Shown one piece after another: positions 1 to 8,644 of a stretch of 64,000 nucleotides of DNA. The notes beneath the pieces were generated by a model. The model did not search any database. It was not told the DNA's origin and worked only from the letters and a program-made list of their open reading frames with translations. Made by a program: the position numbers and the translations under genes. Position 1 is the stretch's first letter. Each line of letters opens with the position of its first letter. The DNA comes from Bacteroidia bacterium (lineage in GTDB: Bacteria; Bacteroidota; Bacteroidia; Bacteroidales; Prolixibacteraceae): assembly GCA_025358025.1 (NCBI GenBank), contig JANYKW010000174.1, forward strand, positions 1-64,000, read 5' to 3'.

Positions 1-205
1 CTCCTTGTCCTGAACCCTGACCCGTCTGTGGCGCAGATCTTTCGATCCGTTCGATTTGGCCTCCGGTTCAATTAAGAACTTTCGACCGCTTCCACCATTT
101 TTTGGGTGACCCTTTATGGCTGACCTGATATTTCAAATGTAATACATCGGATACCCATTTTGCAAATTTTTTCGCAATTTTATACTAACGATGTTTTAAC
201 TTTAC

Positions 206-225
206 TTATTAACAATTGTTAATAA
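206..225. promoter_or_regulatory. Perfect 20-bp palindrome, possible operator
   Basis: The half-site TTATTAACAA is followed by its exact reverse complement TTGTTAATAA with no spacer. It lies in an AT-rich gene-free stretch about 195 bp upstream of the lipid kinase gene. A perfect 20-mer palindrome suits a dimeric regulator binding site, but AT-rich DNA produces such sequences more easily than average. The rest of positions 1-419 holds no convincing complete gene; a minus-strand open frame of about 43 codons touches the left edge without a clear start. Confidence 0.35.
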
Positions 226-368
226 CTCACAATGATTAAGTATCATGTAATTAATAGTATATCAAAAAAATGCGTAATACTTCAATTTGAAATTGGTCAA
301 ATTTTATCTAATGGAATAAATACTGATGTTTTTTTGTCCCAAAAAATTATTAGTTGGATTGCGTGAAT

Positions 369-376
369 TATCTTTG
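369..376 (+). promoter_or_regulatory. Candidate Bacteroidota -7 box (TATCTTTG)
   Basis: The octamer matches the Bacteroidota primary sigma consensus TAnnTTTG and lies 43 bp before the first possible start of the lipid kinase gene. No TTTG box sits at the expected distance of about 20 nt upstream, so only half of the promoter is supported. Confidence 0.35.
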
Positions 377-419
377 TTGTTGAAAATATCCTCAAGCATC
401 TCATGGCAGACTTGCGAAT

Positions 420-1349
420 ATGGATAGATTTTTTATTAACGCGTGTAATCAGATGGAAATTTTCGAACAAAAAAAGGCACAGTCATTGAAGTATCTTTTT
501 ATTTTGAATCCAGTTGCAGGAGTAGGAGGGAGAAGAAATTTTCTTCACATGATTGCCGTTGCCTGTCGCGAAAAGGAGGTGAAACATAAAATTCTTTTTA
601 CCAGGAGCAGGGGAGATGCCGGAAAGATTATCCGGAAGCACTTTGATAAGTACGATGTTTTTGTGGCTGTTGGCGGGGATGGAACCATGAATGAGGTGGC
701 ATCCGCGCTTGCCGGAACAACAGGTATAATGGGATTGATTCCGGCGGGATCCGGGAATGCCCTGGGGCGCGAACTGGGCATATCCATGAGACCCGAGAAG
801 GCGGTCCATCAACTTCTTAATGGTCATGCTACCCGGATTGATTCCGGTTTGGCCAACGGGCGCAGATTCATGAACGTTTGCGGTTTGGGTTTTGATCAGC
901 ATATTGCCGGATGTTTTGCCAAATCCACCAGCAGAGGCCCCATTCCTTATTTCTATTCTGCGATGAAAGAGTTTTTCAGTTACCAACCTGCAACTTACGA
1001 TGTGGAAACTGATGGAGTTATAAATCAGTACAATGCTTTTGTCCTGACTGTTGCCAATACTTCCCAATATGGCAACAATGCTTATATTGCTCCCAAAGCA
1101 AGTGTTACTGATGGTGAATTGGATTTCTGTTCAATTCAGCCGATTGGATTTTTTGGCGGATTGGGATTAGGACTCAGAATGTTTAACAAAACCATGGACC
1201 GTTCCCGACTGTACACTGGTTTCAAAACAAAAAAGGTCATCATTAACGGGAAAAATCTGAATTTTCATGTGGATGGCGAACCTGTGAAAAATAGCAATCC
1301 CATTGAAATTTCGATAGATCCGCTTTCTCTGAATATTGTCGTTCCTTAA
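420..1349 (+). CDS. Diacylglycerol/lipid kinase family protein (YegS/DgkB type)
   Basis: A 309-residue cytoplasmic lipid kinase of the DAGK catalytic-domain superfamily, which phosphorylates lipid hydroxyls such as diacylglycerol or undecaprenol using ATP. The N-terminal part carries the nucleotide-binding motif GGDGT at residues 85-89, followed by NEV, after an LNPVAG opening typical of this superfamily. The C-terminal half is the beta-sandwich substrate domain, ending in a HVDGEP-type motif common to the family. Length is normal. The start may be ATG 420 or the in-frame ATG at 453; the family N-terminus (LKYLFILNPVAG) fits either. It is transcribed alone and converges with the next operon across a long inverted repeat. 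The substrate cannot be told from sequence. Confidence 0.88.
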   Translation: MDRFFINACNQMEIFEQKKAQSLKYLFILNPVAGVGGRRNFLHMIAVACREKEVKHKILFTRSRGDAGKIIRKHFDKYDVFVAVGGDGTMNEVASALAGTTGIMGLIPAGSGNALGRELGISMRPEKAVHQLLNGHATRIDSGLANGRRFMNVCGLGFDQHIAGCFAKSTSRGPIPYFYSAMKEFFSYQPATYDVETDGVINQYNAFVLTVANTSQYGNNAYIAPKASVTDGELDFCSIQPIGFFGGLGLGLRMFNKTMDRSRLYTGFKTKKVIINGKNLNFHVDGEPVKNSNPIEISIDPLSLNIVVP

Positions 1350-1351
1350 GA

Positions 1352-1504
1352 AGCTATTAGCTATTAGCCTTTAGCTGTTAGTTTTTGGATTTGAAGGTAT
1401 TGGAAATTTGATTCTTTTGATTTAAAAAATTTAATCATGTAATTCTGAATCGTATCAATCTCCACCAATCAAAAGGCTAACAGCTAAAGGCTAAGAGCTA
1501 AAAG
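1352..1504. repeat. 30-bp inverted repeat of AGCT/TTAGC type between convergent genes
   Basis: The left arm is 1352-1381/1382 (AGCTATTAGC, TATTAGCCTT, TAGCTGTTAG) and the right arm about 1475-1504, its reverse complement at about 28 of 30 positions, with a loop of roughly 90 nt. The right arm runs into a TTTTTT tract next to the end of the regulator gene. It could act as a bidirectional terminator for the convergent lipid kinase and NtrC-type genes. The same repeat family recurs at 13072-13117 and 25545-25680. Confidence 0.75.
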
Positions 1505-1513
1505 CTTTTTTCA

Positions 1514-2668
1514 TTATCCGACAAAGCTTGCAATATCCTCTTCCGTAATGGTTTTTCCACCCAAAATGATCAGTCTTTCAATCACATTGCGAAACTCGCG
1601 GATATTGCCGCTCCAGGAACGATTTGCAAGCATTTCCAATGCTTCTGAAGTTATCTCTTTCAACGGCTGGCCATATTCATTGCACAGCTGCTCAATGAAA
1701 TAGCGTGCCAGGATAGGGATGTCCTCTTTTCTTTGATCGAGGGAAGGGACATGGATGAGGATGACACTGAGCCTGTGGTAAAGATCCTCCCTGAAACTAC
1801 CACTTTTAATCTCCTCCTGCAAATCTTTGTTGGTAGCAGCTATCACCCTGACATTTACCTCTACCGGTTTGTCGCTTCCAACCTTTGTAATGATATTTTC
1901 CTGCAAAGCGCGGAGTACTTTTGCCTGAGCAGACAAACTCATGTCACCGATTTCATCAAGGAAAAGGGTCCCACCATCGGCTTGTTCAAATTTCCCTTTC
2001 CTTTGTTTGATGGCAGAGGTAAATGCACCTTTTTCGTGACCGAAAAGCTCACTCTCGATTAGTTCAGAGGGAATAGCAGCACAATTTACTTCAATAAATG
2101 GATTATCCACACGCATCGAAAATTCATGCAACCGACGGGCTATCAGTTCTTTACCTGTTCCATTGGAGCCGGTAATCAATACTTTCGCTTCGGTCGGAGC
2201 CACCCTGTCGCACATTTCCAGTACTTTACGGATGGAGGTAGATTCACCGATAATTTCAAATTTTCTGTTTACCTTTTGCTTCAGAATCTGGGTTTCCTTG
2301 ACAAGGGCCGTTTTATCGCTGGCATTGCGAAGTGTGATAAGGAGTCGGTTCAGATCCAGCGGCTTCTCAATAAAATCGAAAGCTCCTTTTTTTATTGCTT
2401 CAACGGCAGTATCGATCGTTCCATGCCCTGAAATCATCACTACCGTGGATTCCGGTTTTATTTTCCTGATTTGTTCGAGCACCTCAAGCCCATCAATTTC
2501 AGGCATCTTAATGTCGCAAAGGATGATGTCGAAGTCGTTGGATTGAACTGAAGCGATCCCTGCTTTTCCGTTTTCGGCCAGTTCTACCTGGTATCCTTCA
2601 AAGCCAAGAATATCTTTCAGGGTATTCCTGATACTTTTTTCATCATCGATCACCAGTATTTTCAGCAT
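1514..2668 (-). CDS. Sigma-54-dependent NtrC-family response regulator lacking a Fis/HTH domain
   Basis: A 384-residue two-domain protein. Residues 1-120 form a receiver with phospho-acceptor Asp52 (LCDIKMP), and residues 136-370 form an AAA+ sigma-54 activation domain with Walker A GSNGTGKE (167-174) and a sigma-54-contact loop reading GAFTSA (214-219) where GAFTGA is canonical. The chain ends about 12 residues after the ATPase lid region (SWSGNIREFRNVIERL), so the Fis-type helix-turn-helix found in NtrC itself is absent. Such shortened activators (FlgR of Helicobacter, CtcC of Chlamydia) are known and act from solution without enhancer binding. Its start overlaps the stop of the upstream Ppx/GppA gene by 7 nt, so translation is probably coupled. 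No cognate kinase is adjacent. Confidence 0.9.
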   Translation of the reverse strand: MLKILVIDDEKSIRNTLKDILGFEGYQVELAENGKAGIASVQSNDFDIILCDIKMPEIDGLEVLEQIRKIKPESTVVMISGHGTIDTAVEAIKKGAFDFIEKPLDLNRLLITLRNASDKTALVKETQILKQKVNRKFEIIGESTSIRKVLEMCDRVAPTEAKVLITGSNGTGKELIARRLHEFSMRVDNPFIEVNCAAIPSELIESELFGHEKGAFTSAIKQRKGKFEQADGGTLFLDEIGDMSLSAQAKVLRALQENIITKVGSDKPVEVNVRVIAATNKDLQEEIKSGSFREDLYHRLSVILIHVPSLDQRKEDIPILARYFIEQLCNEYGQPLKEITSEALEMLANRSWSGNIREFRNVIERLIILGGKTITEEDIASFVG

Positions 2669-3618
2669 AGCAGCCCATTCTTAATATCATTGTTGGTCAT
2701 TTCGAACATAACTCCCTCTTTGAGTGAGAAATGGGTGTGAATCATTTCCCGTATGTCCAACTTGCAGAGGATGAAATTAATAAATATTGTAGCAATGATG
2801 ATCATCTCTACCCGGTTTTTGTCTATACCGGCTATCTCACATCTTTTTTCCTTATCGACCGAAATCAATAAACTGTGAATACGGTGAAATTCATAGAGTG
2901 GAAAGGTGGAGGATTTTCGGACTGTTGCATCCGGTTCTTTGCCTTCCAGGATATCCATCAGGGTGTCGAAAGCTCCGGAACATCCAACCAATATCCCGGG
3001 TTGATGCACGCTGCAAATTTCGTCCAGCGCATGCAGGTGTTTGTTGAACCAGGCTTCTACTTCCGTGATTTCCTGTGGAGCAGGAGGATCTGAAAGCTGA
3101 AAGAGCTCCAGCACCCTTGCAATGCCGATATTAAAACTCTTTTTCCAAAGTATCTTGTCACCTTCTGCCAGGATAAATTCATTGCTTCCACCGCCGATAT
3201 CAACCACCAGGTATTTCTCCTGAAGAGGTGGAAGGGAGTTCACAGTACCCCGGAAAATATATTCTGCTTCGCTGTTGCCATCTATTATCTCCATCTCCCA
3301 TCCAAACAGATCCCGCACCCGCGCTGTAAATTCGTGGCGGTTGGAAGCCCCCCGGATGGCAGAAGTAGCGATAACCCGTACATGTGATGCTCCATACCTT
3401 TGGATGTTTTTATCATGAAGAGAGAGCGCTGCAAGCCCTCTCTCCATCGCTTCTGGAAGCAATTTATCTTTGTGGATACCCCCACGGCCCATTTTAACTG
3501 CGATACGTTCCTCGTGCAGTACCCTGAACGAAAAGGGCTCAGAGGTTTCGGCGATCAACAGGTTGAAGGTATTGGTGCCTAAATCTATGACGGCATTTAT
3601 GATCGGTATATCAGCCAT
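2662..3618 (-). CDS. Ppx/GppA family exopolyphosphatase
   Basis: A 318-residue member of the Ppx/GppA ASKHA phosphatase family, which hydrolyses inorganic polyphosphate and/or pppGpp. The first phosphate loop (VIDLGTNTFNLLI, from about residue 11) and the second nucleotide-binding loop (VDIGGGSNEF, about residues 142-151) are intact. The length corresponds to the short single-module form common in Bacteroidota, without the C-terminal HD module of E. coli Ppx. It overlaps the upstream ABC permease gene by 22 bp and the downstream regulator by 7 bp, which makes a tight four-gene operon. The choice between Ppx and GppA activity cannot be made from sequence. Confidence 0.9.
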   Translation of the reverse strand: MADIPIINAVIDLGTNTFNLLIAETSEPFSFRVLHEERIAVKMGRGGIHKDKLLPEAMERGLAALSLHDKNIQRYGASHVRVIATSAIRGASNRHEFTARVRDLFGWEMEIIDGNSEAEYIFRGTVNSLPPLQEKYLVVDIGGGSNEFILAEGDKILWKKSFNIGIARVLELFQLSDPPAPQEITEVEAWFNKHLHALDEICSVHQPGILVGCSGAFDTLMDILEGKEPDATVRKSSTFPLYEFHRIHSLLISVDKEKRCEIAGIDKNRVEMIIIATIFINFILCKLDIREMIHTHFSLKEGVMFEMTNNDIKNGLLC

Positions 3619-4931
3619 TTTCCCAATTCCTTCCAGGAGGTTTTCTTGCCATACATTAGAATACCTGTCCTGTAAATCTTACCTGCAGCCCACACCATTC
3701 CTATAAATGTAATGATGAGAACCAGCATCGAGAGTGCCAGTTGCCAGGCCGGAACCCCAAATGGTATTCTCGCCATCATCACCACAGGCGAGGTAAATGG
3801 AATTATGCTGAACCAGAAGGCTACTGCCCCTTCCGGATTCCTGATGGCACTCGCCATGACCATGATGGCCAGGATAACGGGCAACATGATTGGCAACATG
3901 AATTGCTGAGCATCCTCCATCGCATCAACGGCTGAGCCGACAGCTGCAAACATGGAGCTGTAAAGCAGATAACCTCCAATAAAGAAGAAGATAAAACATC
4001 CGATGATAAGCGGAAAATTCACGGATCCAAGCATGGAAAGTATATCCTGCATTTTATCCAATTGAGCAGGTGCCTGGTTGGCTATCTGAGCTTGAGCCAC
4101 GATTTCCTGAGCAGTACCTGCATGTTGTGCTGCTGGCATCATTCCTCTGGCTCCTGAAATAATCGCAAAACCCAAAATAATCCATATGACTAACTGTGTC
4201 AAACCGACCATTGCGATACCAATAATTTTACCCATCATCAGTTCGAATGGTTTTACGCTGGAGATAATTATCTCCACAATACGGCTCTGCTTCTCTTCCA
4301 TGACCCCTTGCATCACCATCTGACCATAGAGTATGATGAACATGTAAATGATAAGACCAAAAACATATCCCAGAATCATTCCTATCTCAGTGGAACTTTT
4401 CTTTGCTTCACCACTCTCTCCCAATTTGATGGTATTGACACTAATCGAGGTCTTCGTGGATTTGATCTGTGCCTCCAGATCCGGAATTCCGGTATGTTTA
4501 ATTACCTCAGCCATCTTTTCCTTTTCGATAACCGATTTAATTTTATTTTGAATTTCATTCTTGACATCAAAAGATATATTGCTGGTTGAAATGAGCTGTA
4601 CAGTTTTTGTATTCAGCACATTGGGCTGAATGACCAGCAACGCGTAAAAATTGCTTGTTTTAAGGTTATCCTTGATTTTATTGTATTCCTCCTCGGGAAT
4701 AAATTGATACTTGGTATAAACGCTGCTTTCCAGTTGCCCCAGCAGAATGGTGGAGCCATCATAAACTGCGATGGTGCGTTCTTTGGTGTCGTCCCGGGTC
4801 ATTAAATAACCAGGAAGAATAAACATAGCGGCCATGAGTGCCGGCATCAGGAGTGTCATGATAATGAATGATTTTTTCCTGACTCTGGTGGTGTATTCTC
4901 TGGAGAGAATCAATCCAATTTTGCTCTTCAT
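3597..4931 (-). CDS. ABC-2 type exporter permease (NatB-like)
   Basis: A 444-residue membrane protein of the ABC-2 permease superfamily. It has one N-terminal membrane helix (about 22-44), a large extracytoplasmic segment (about 45-180) and five or six further helices in the C-terminal half, the arrangement of NatB-type sodium or organic-ion exporters. An insertion rich in Ala, Gln and Met (about residues 265-300) lies between two helices. It is encoded 6 bp downstream of its ATPase partner. The substrate is unknown; NatAB homologues export sodium, but many relatives export peptides or drugs. Confidence 0.88.
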   Translation of the reverse strand: MKSKIGLILSREYTTRVRKKSFIIMTLLMPALMAAMFILPGYLMTRDDTKERTIAVYDGSTILLGQLESSVYTKYQFIPEEEYNKIKDNLKTSNFYALLVIQPNVLNTKTVQLISTSNISFDVKNEIQNKIKSVIEKEKMAEVIKHTGIPDLEAQIKSTKTSISVNTIKLGESGEAKKSSTEIGMILGYVFGLIIYMFIILYGQMVMQGVMEEKQSRIVEIIISSVKPFELMMGKIIGIAMVGLTQLVIWIILGFAIISGARGMMPAAQHAGTAQEIVAQAQIANQAPAQLDKMQDILSMLGSVNFPLIIGCFIFFFIGGYLLYSSMFAAVGSAVDAMEDAQQFMLPIMLPVILAIMVMASAIRNPEGAVAFWFSIIPFTSPVVMMARIPFGVPAWQLALSMLVLIITFIGMVWAAGKIYRTGILMYGKKTSWKELGKWLIYRS

Positions 4932-4937
4932 ATTTGG

Positions 4938-5855
4938 TTAGGAGTTTTGTTTGACAACTTTAATAAATACTTCATTCATACTGGGAATCAGTTCGTTGAA
5001 TGATACAATCTCGACATGTTTGACCAGATCTTTGATGAGTGATCCGGAACTGCTGCCATTGAGAAACTGAATTTTCAGACTGTTGGTTCTGCCGGTCTCG
5101 TCGTGCGAGAGGATGGAGTACTTTTGCCCGAAATCCTGCTCAATTTTGGAAAATTCTCCTTTGTACGAGACATCGAAGATGTTCGATTTATATTTTTCGC
5201 GGATGTTCATGGTTGGGCCATCCAGGATTTTCTTTGATTTATCAATCAGGGCAATGTGGTCGCACAACTCTTCGACAGATTCCATATTGTGGGTGGAGAA
5301 GATGATGGTCGCACCCTCTTTTTTCATGCGGAGGATTTCCTCCTTCATTATTTCGGAATTGATAGGGTCGAAACCACTGAAGGGTTCATCGAAGATCATC
5401 AGCTCAGGTTTGTGCAGGACGGTGCAGATAAACTGAACCTTTTGTTGCATTCCTTTTGAAAGTTCCATCACTTTCTTGTCCCACCACGAGATGATCTCAA
5501 ATTTTTCGAACCAGATTTTCAATTCCCGCATGGCATCCCTTCGGGACAGCCCTTTTAACATGCCGAGGTAGAGCGCCTGTTCACCGACTTTCATTTTTTT
5601 GTAAAGGCCGCGCTCTTCCGGAAGGTATCCGATCCTGTAAATGTCGTCGGATTTCATCTTCCGGCCCTGGAACCAGATGGTACCGCTGTCGGGTGCTGTA
5701 ATTTGGTTGATAATGCGGATCAGCGTTGTTTTGCCTGCCCCGTTGGGCCCCAGCAAACCAAAAATAGTACCTTCCGGTACAGAAATGGAGACTTCTGAAA
5801 GGGCTTTAAAATTGGAATAAGTTTTGGTGACTTCCTGTGCTGAAAATAGATCCAT
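4938..5855 (-). CDS. ABC transporter ATP-binding protein (NatA-like)
   Basis: A 305-residue ABC ATPase. Walker A is GPNGAGKTT (36-44), the signature reads LSKGMQQK in place of LSGGQ, a variant typical of NatA-type export ATPases, and Walker B is MIFDEPFSGFD followed by the H-loop STHNM. A C-terminal extension of about 80 residues follows the ATPase core, as in NatA relatives. It pairs with the permease 6 bp downstream to form a homodimeric-type exporter and heads the operon with the Ppx/GppA and NtrC-type genes. The upstream region contains the heptamer array at 5970-6113. Confidence 0.9.
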   Translation of the reverse strand: MDLFSAQEVTKTYSNFKALSEVSISVPEGTIFGLLGPNGAGKTTLIRIINQITAPDSGTIWFQGRKMKSDDIYRIGYLPEERGLYKKMKVGEQALYLGMLKGLSRRDAMRELKIWFEKFEIISWWDKKVMELSKGMQQKVQFICTVLHKPELMIFDEPFSGFDPINSEIMKEEILRMKKEGATIIFSTHNMESVEELCDHIALIDKSKKILDGPTMNIREKYKSNIFDVSYKGEFSKIEQDFGQKYSILSHDETGRTNSLKIQFLNGSSSGSLIKDLVKHVEIVSFNELIPSMNEVFIKVVKQNS

Positions 5856-5969
5856 GCTGTCTGAAAGTTATGGTTAATATCGATTGAACGAAGATAACTA
5901 TAAGTATTCATTTCAGAGGAAAATTACAGCACAAATTAAAACGTCGTGTATGAAATGAATACTTATGAA

Positions 5970-6113
5970 GGATAAAGGGAAAAGGATAAAGGATAAAGGA
6001 TAAAGGGAAAAGGATAAAGGATAAAGGATAAAGGATAAAGGATAAAGGATAAAGGATAAAGGATAAAGGATGAAGGATAAAGGGAAGAGGATAAAGGATA
6101 AAGGATAAAGGAT
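5970..6113. repeat. Heptanucleotide tandem array (GGATAAA), about 20 units
   Basis: Twenty consecutive 7-nt units in perfect register. Sixteen read GGATAAA exactly; the others are GGGAAAA (5977, 6005), GGATGAA (6068) and GGGAAGA (6082), and the array ends with a partial GGAT. It sits between the divergently transcribed ABC exporter and beta-propeller genes, so its length could affect promoter spacing. The minus-strand frame across it is open only because the repeat lacks stops in that frame. The flanks (5856-5969 and 6114-6305) show no gene. A second, five-unit copy is at 14706-14740. Confidence 0.97.
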
Positions 6114-6305
6114 GTCTTGCTGTGTTCTTTCTTTAACTGCAGTAGTTTAAAATCGCCAACGTTTCTGCTTATTATTTCCTTATGTAATTCTGAATCATTA
6201 CACTGCTCAATATTTTTTTCTATTACCGGCCTGCCAGGATGCAGCAAAATCCAAATTGTTGATTAATTTTAATCAGTTTTTGAGTTGTAATAATAATTTC
6301 ATGCT

Positions 6306-7721
6306 ATGATCTGCAAAAAGAACCTTTGGAAGCAAATAATGATTTTAATCTTCTCCGCGTCAGGTTTTGCCTCTTCCGGACAAAATATGTGGCCTCAATT
6401 CAGGGGGCCTGAGAATAACATGGTTGCAAAAGGAACCCTTCTTCCTGAGGTTTGGGGCAACACACAAAATGTCAGGTGGACATTTGATATGCCCGGCGAG
6501 AGTTTTTCATCCCCGATCGTTTTTGGGAACAAGATATTTATTACGTCAGCCTTCCCTGAAAAAAAGAAAGAACCAGTAAAGTCCCCGCCGCCCCCTCCGC
6601 CCCCTCCACCGGTACAGGGCAACGCTCCGGGAAGCGGGCAGACCTCGCCTCCTCCAACTCAACCAACTCCACCTACGGTTGACAATAGTTATCTCGAGGA
6701 AATTTACCGGTGGGAAGTTACCTGCATTGATCTGCTTACGGGCAAGGAGTTGTGGAAACAAGTTGCTTACAAGGGGAGTCCAAGATTAAGCAAACATCCG
6801 TCAAGCACTTATGCCTGCGAAACACCTGTAACGGATGGGCTAAGGGTTTATGCCTATTTCGGAATGAACGGCTTGTATTGTTACGATCTGAATGGCAAAT
6901 TGTTGTGGAAAAAGCTACTTGAAACTCACAACACCCAGAATAACTGGGGCACCGGATCATCCCCGGTCATCTACAACGATATGCTCTATATTCTAAACGA
7001 CAATGAAGAAGATTCTTACTTGCTGGCCCTTGATGCCGCAACCGGTACTGAGAAGTGGCAGGTTAAACGGGAAGAACTGACTACATACAGTACGCCGGTG
7101 ATATGGAAAAATAATTTGCGGACTGAATTGGTTACCCTGGGAAAAATTGCCCGGTCGTATGATCCGCTTTCAGGGAAACCCTTGTGGGAACTTAAGATAG
7201 GAGGGGAACAGGCAATTTCTTCTCCTGTTTATGATAAGGATAACATCTATTTTGGCAGTTCGGGAGGAAGGGAGATCATCACCGACCTTTTTTGCGTCAG
7301 GGCAGGAGCTGAAGGCAATATCACTCCTGCCGACAGTGGACTGGTTAGCAGCGGAGTAAAATGGACGGTCAGAAAAGCGAATGTCAACAATCCAAGCCCA
7401 CTGTTGTATGAAGGATTAATCTATCTGCTGAGTGGCCGGGGAGGTGAGTTGTCTTGTTATGAAGCTCCTACCGGGAAGTTGATATACAAGGAAAAAATCC
7501 CGAAGGTTGGGGCCTGCTGGGCTACTCCCTGGATCAATAACGGGAAGGTCTGTTTTTACGACGAAAAGGGTGTCACACAAATGATCAAAGCCGGCAGAAA
7601 CTTTGAACTGGTTGGAACCAATTCCATTGATGACAAATTCTGGTCATCGGTGGCTATAACCGAAAATGGATATTTATTTAAAGGAGCCAAAAAAATCTGG
7701 TGTGTATCCGGGAGCGAATAA
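6306..7721 (+). CDS. Secreted PQQ-binding-like beta-propeller protein
   Basis: A 471-residue protein with an N-terminal signal peptide (LWKQIMILIFSASGFASSGQ) and WPQFRGP immediately after it, the usual opening of PQQ-like WD/beta-propeller proteins. Several blades are visible as repeats of the form LDAATGTEKWQ, DPLSGKPLWEL and YEAPTGKLIYKE. A Pro-rich stretch (PPPPPPPP near residues 98-107 and PPPTQPTPP near 117-126) is inserted between the first blades. The family often functions in envelope or redox roles, but residues for a true PQQ cofactor cannot be established here. It is monocistronic and converges with the nitroreductase gene. Confidence 0.82.
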   Translation: MICKKNLWKQIMILIFSASGFASSGQNMWPQFRGPENNMVAKGTLLPEVWGNTQNVRWTFDMPGESFSSPIVFGNKIFITSAFPEKKKEPVKSPPPPPPPPPVQGNAPGSGQTSPPPTQPTPPTVDNSYLEEIYRWEVTCIDLLTGKELWKQVAYKGSPRLSKHPSSTYACETPVTDGLRVYAYFGMNGLYCYDLNGKLLWKKLLETHNTQNNWGTGSSPVIYNDMLYILNDNEEDSYLLALDAATGTEKWQVKREELTTYSTPVIWKNNLRTELVTLGKIARSYDPLSGKPLWELKIGGEQAISSPVYDKDNIYFGSSGGREIITDLFCVRAGAEGNITPADSGLVSSGVKWTVRKANVNNPSPLLYEGLIYLLSGRGGELSCYEAPTGKLIYKEKIPKVGACWATPWINNGKVCFYDEKGVTQMIKAGRNFELVGTNSIDDKFWSSVAITENGYLFKGAKKIWCVSGSE

Positions 7722-7741
7722 GATTCCAGTTTTTTAATTAA

Positions 7742-8575
7742 CTATACCAAGGTAACCCTGGGGCTCTTTCGTGAACATTCCTGTTTATATTTAACTTTCG
7801 GGTAACCAATCAATAAGGCTGCATAGATCCTGTTCGTTATCGGAATATCAAAATTGTGATTGTGCTTGCCGTTTTTACCAAGGGCTTTGACGGTAAAACC
7901 GTTAAAGCAGGTGGCCAAGCCCATCGCATTGGCATGAAGCGAGGTGTAAGTAGCCCAGATATTTGCATCAGCTTCGAGCATACCGGTTTTTGTGACAGGT
8001 CCGTGAAAAAGTATGACAGCCGGTGCATGGTGGCAAATCAATGAGTCGTTAACCTTCTGCTGCTCTAAAAATGATTCTTTATATCGTGTGAGCCTTCGAA
8101 TGTCCATCTTTTGCACAAATAGTCTGATCAAAGGGCTAATGAGCGGTGAAGTAATCAGAGAGAATAGTTTGATCAGCGAATCTTCCGTCAACTTATTCAA
8201 CAGTTGAATTTTTTCGGTCGAACGGACGATAGTTATTTGCAGTTGTCTGGCATTACTGGCAGAGGGACAATGTTTCAGGTTGGTGATTAACTGCCTCAGC
8301 ATTTTTTCCGGAACCTCTTTCGTATGATAATTTCTGCAGCTGCGGATTCCTGCAGTAAACAAATTGAAATCTTCAGCGGTAACTGAATTTGGAAGCAAGG
8401 GTACAATTTCCCCTTTATCCGGGAAAACTGTCATCTCCGGACAGATAGCAATACAGTGTCCGCAGTGAATGCAGGTATCTGCTATTTCTCCTGTTTCAAT
8501 AGTTATTGCATTAGCCGGACAATCTTTGACGCACTTCAGACATCTTGTACACTTGGTTAAATCTATAACTGGCAT
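7742..8575 (-). CDS. Nitroreductase with N-terminal ferredoxin domain
   Basis: A 277-residue fusion of an N-terminal 2[4Fe-4S] ferredoxin domain with two cysteine clusters (CTRCLKCVKDCP and CIHCGHCIAICP) and an FMN-binding nitroreductase domain from about residue 70. The reaction is probably reduction of an unknown substrate, with electrons entering through the iron-sulfur clusters. The ATG at 8575 was chosen because it puts MPVIDLTKC directly before the first cluster; an upstream ATG at 8620 would add 15 residues with no family support. It lies downstream of carB on the same strand with a gap of about 70 bp. Confidence 0.88.
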   Translation of the reverse strand: MPVIDLTKCTRCLKCVKDCPANAITIETGEIADTCIHCGHCIAICPEMTVFPDKGEIVPLLPNSVTAEDFNLFTAGIRSCRNYHTKEVPEKMLRQLITNLKHCPSASNARQLQITIVRSTEKIQLLNKLTEDSLIKLFSLITSPLISPLIRLFVQKMDIRRLTRYKESFLEQQKVNDSLICHHAPAVILFHGPVTKTGMLEADANIWATYTSLHANAMGLATCFNGFTVKALGKNGKHNHNFDIPITNRIYAALLIGYPKVKYKQECSRKSPRVTLV

Positions 8576-8644
8576 GATAAATGATTTATTGCTCCATACG
8601 TATTTTTTTACTTCCTGCAATTCAAAAAGCCCTGGCTTTATGCT

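Noticed and set aside
483-1067. 194-codon minus-strand frame inside the lipid kinase gene
   Set aside because: It lies wholly antisense to a well-supported gene and lacks domain features.
5970-6113. Possible CRISPR array
   Set aside because: Units are 7 nt with no spacers and no cas genes nearby; it is a simple tandem repeat.
5963-6247. 94-codon minus-strand open frame
   Set aside because: It is generated by the GGATAAA array, which has no stop in that frame; the product is a Tyr-Pro-Leu-Ser-Phe repeat with no protein character.
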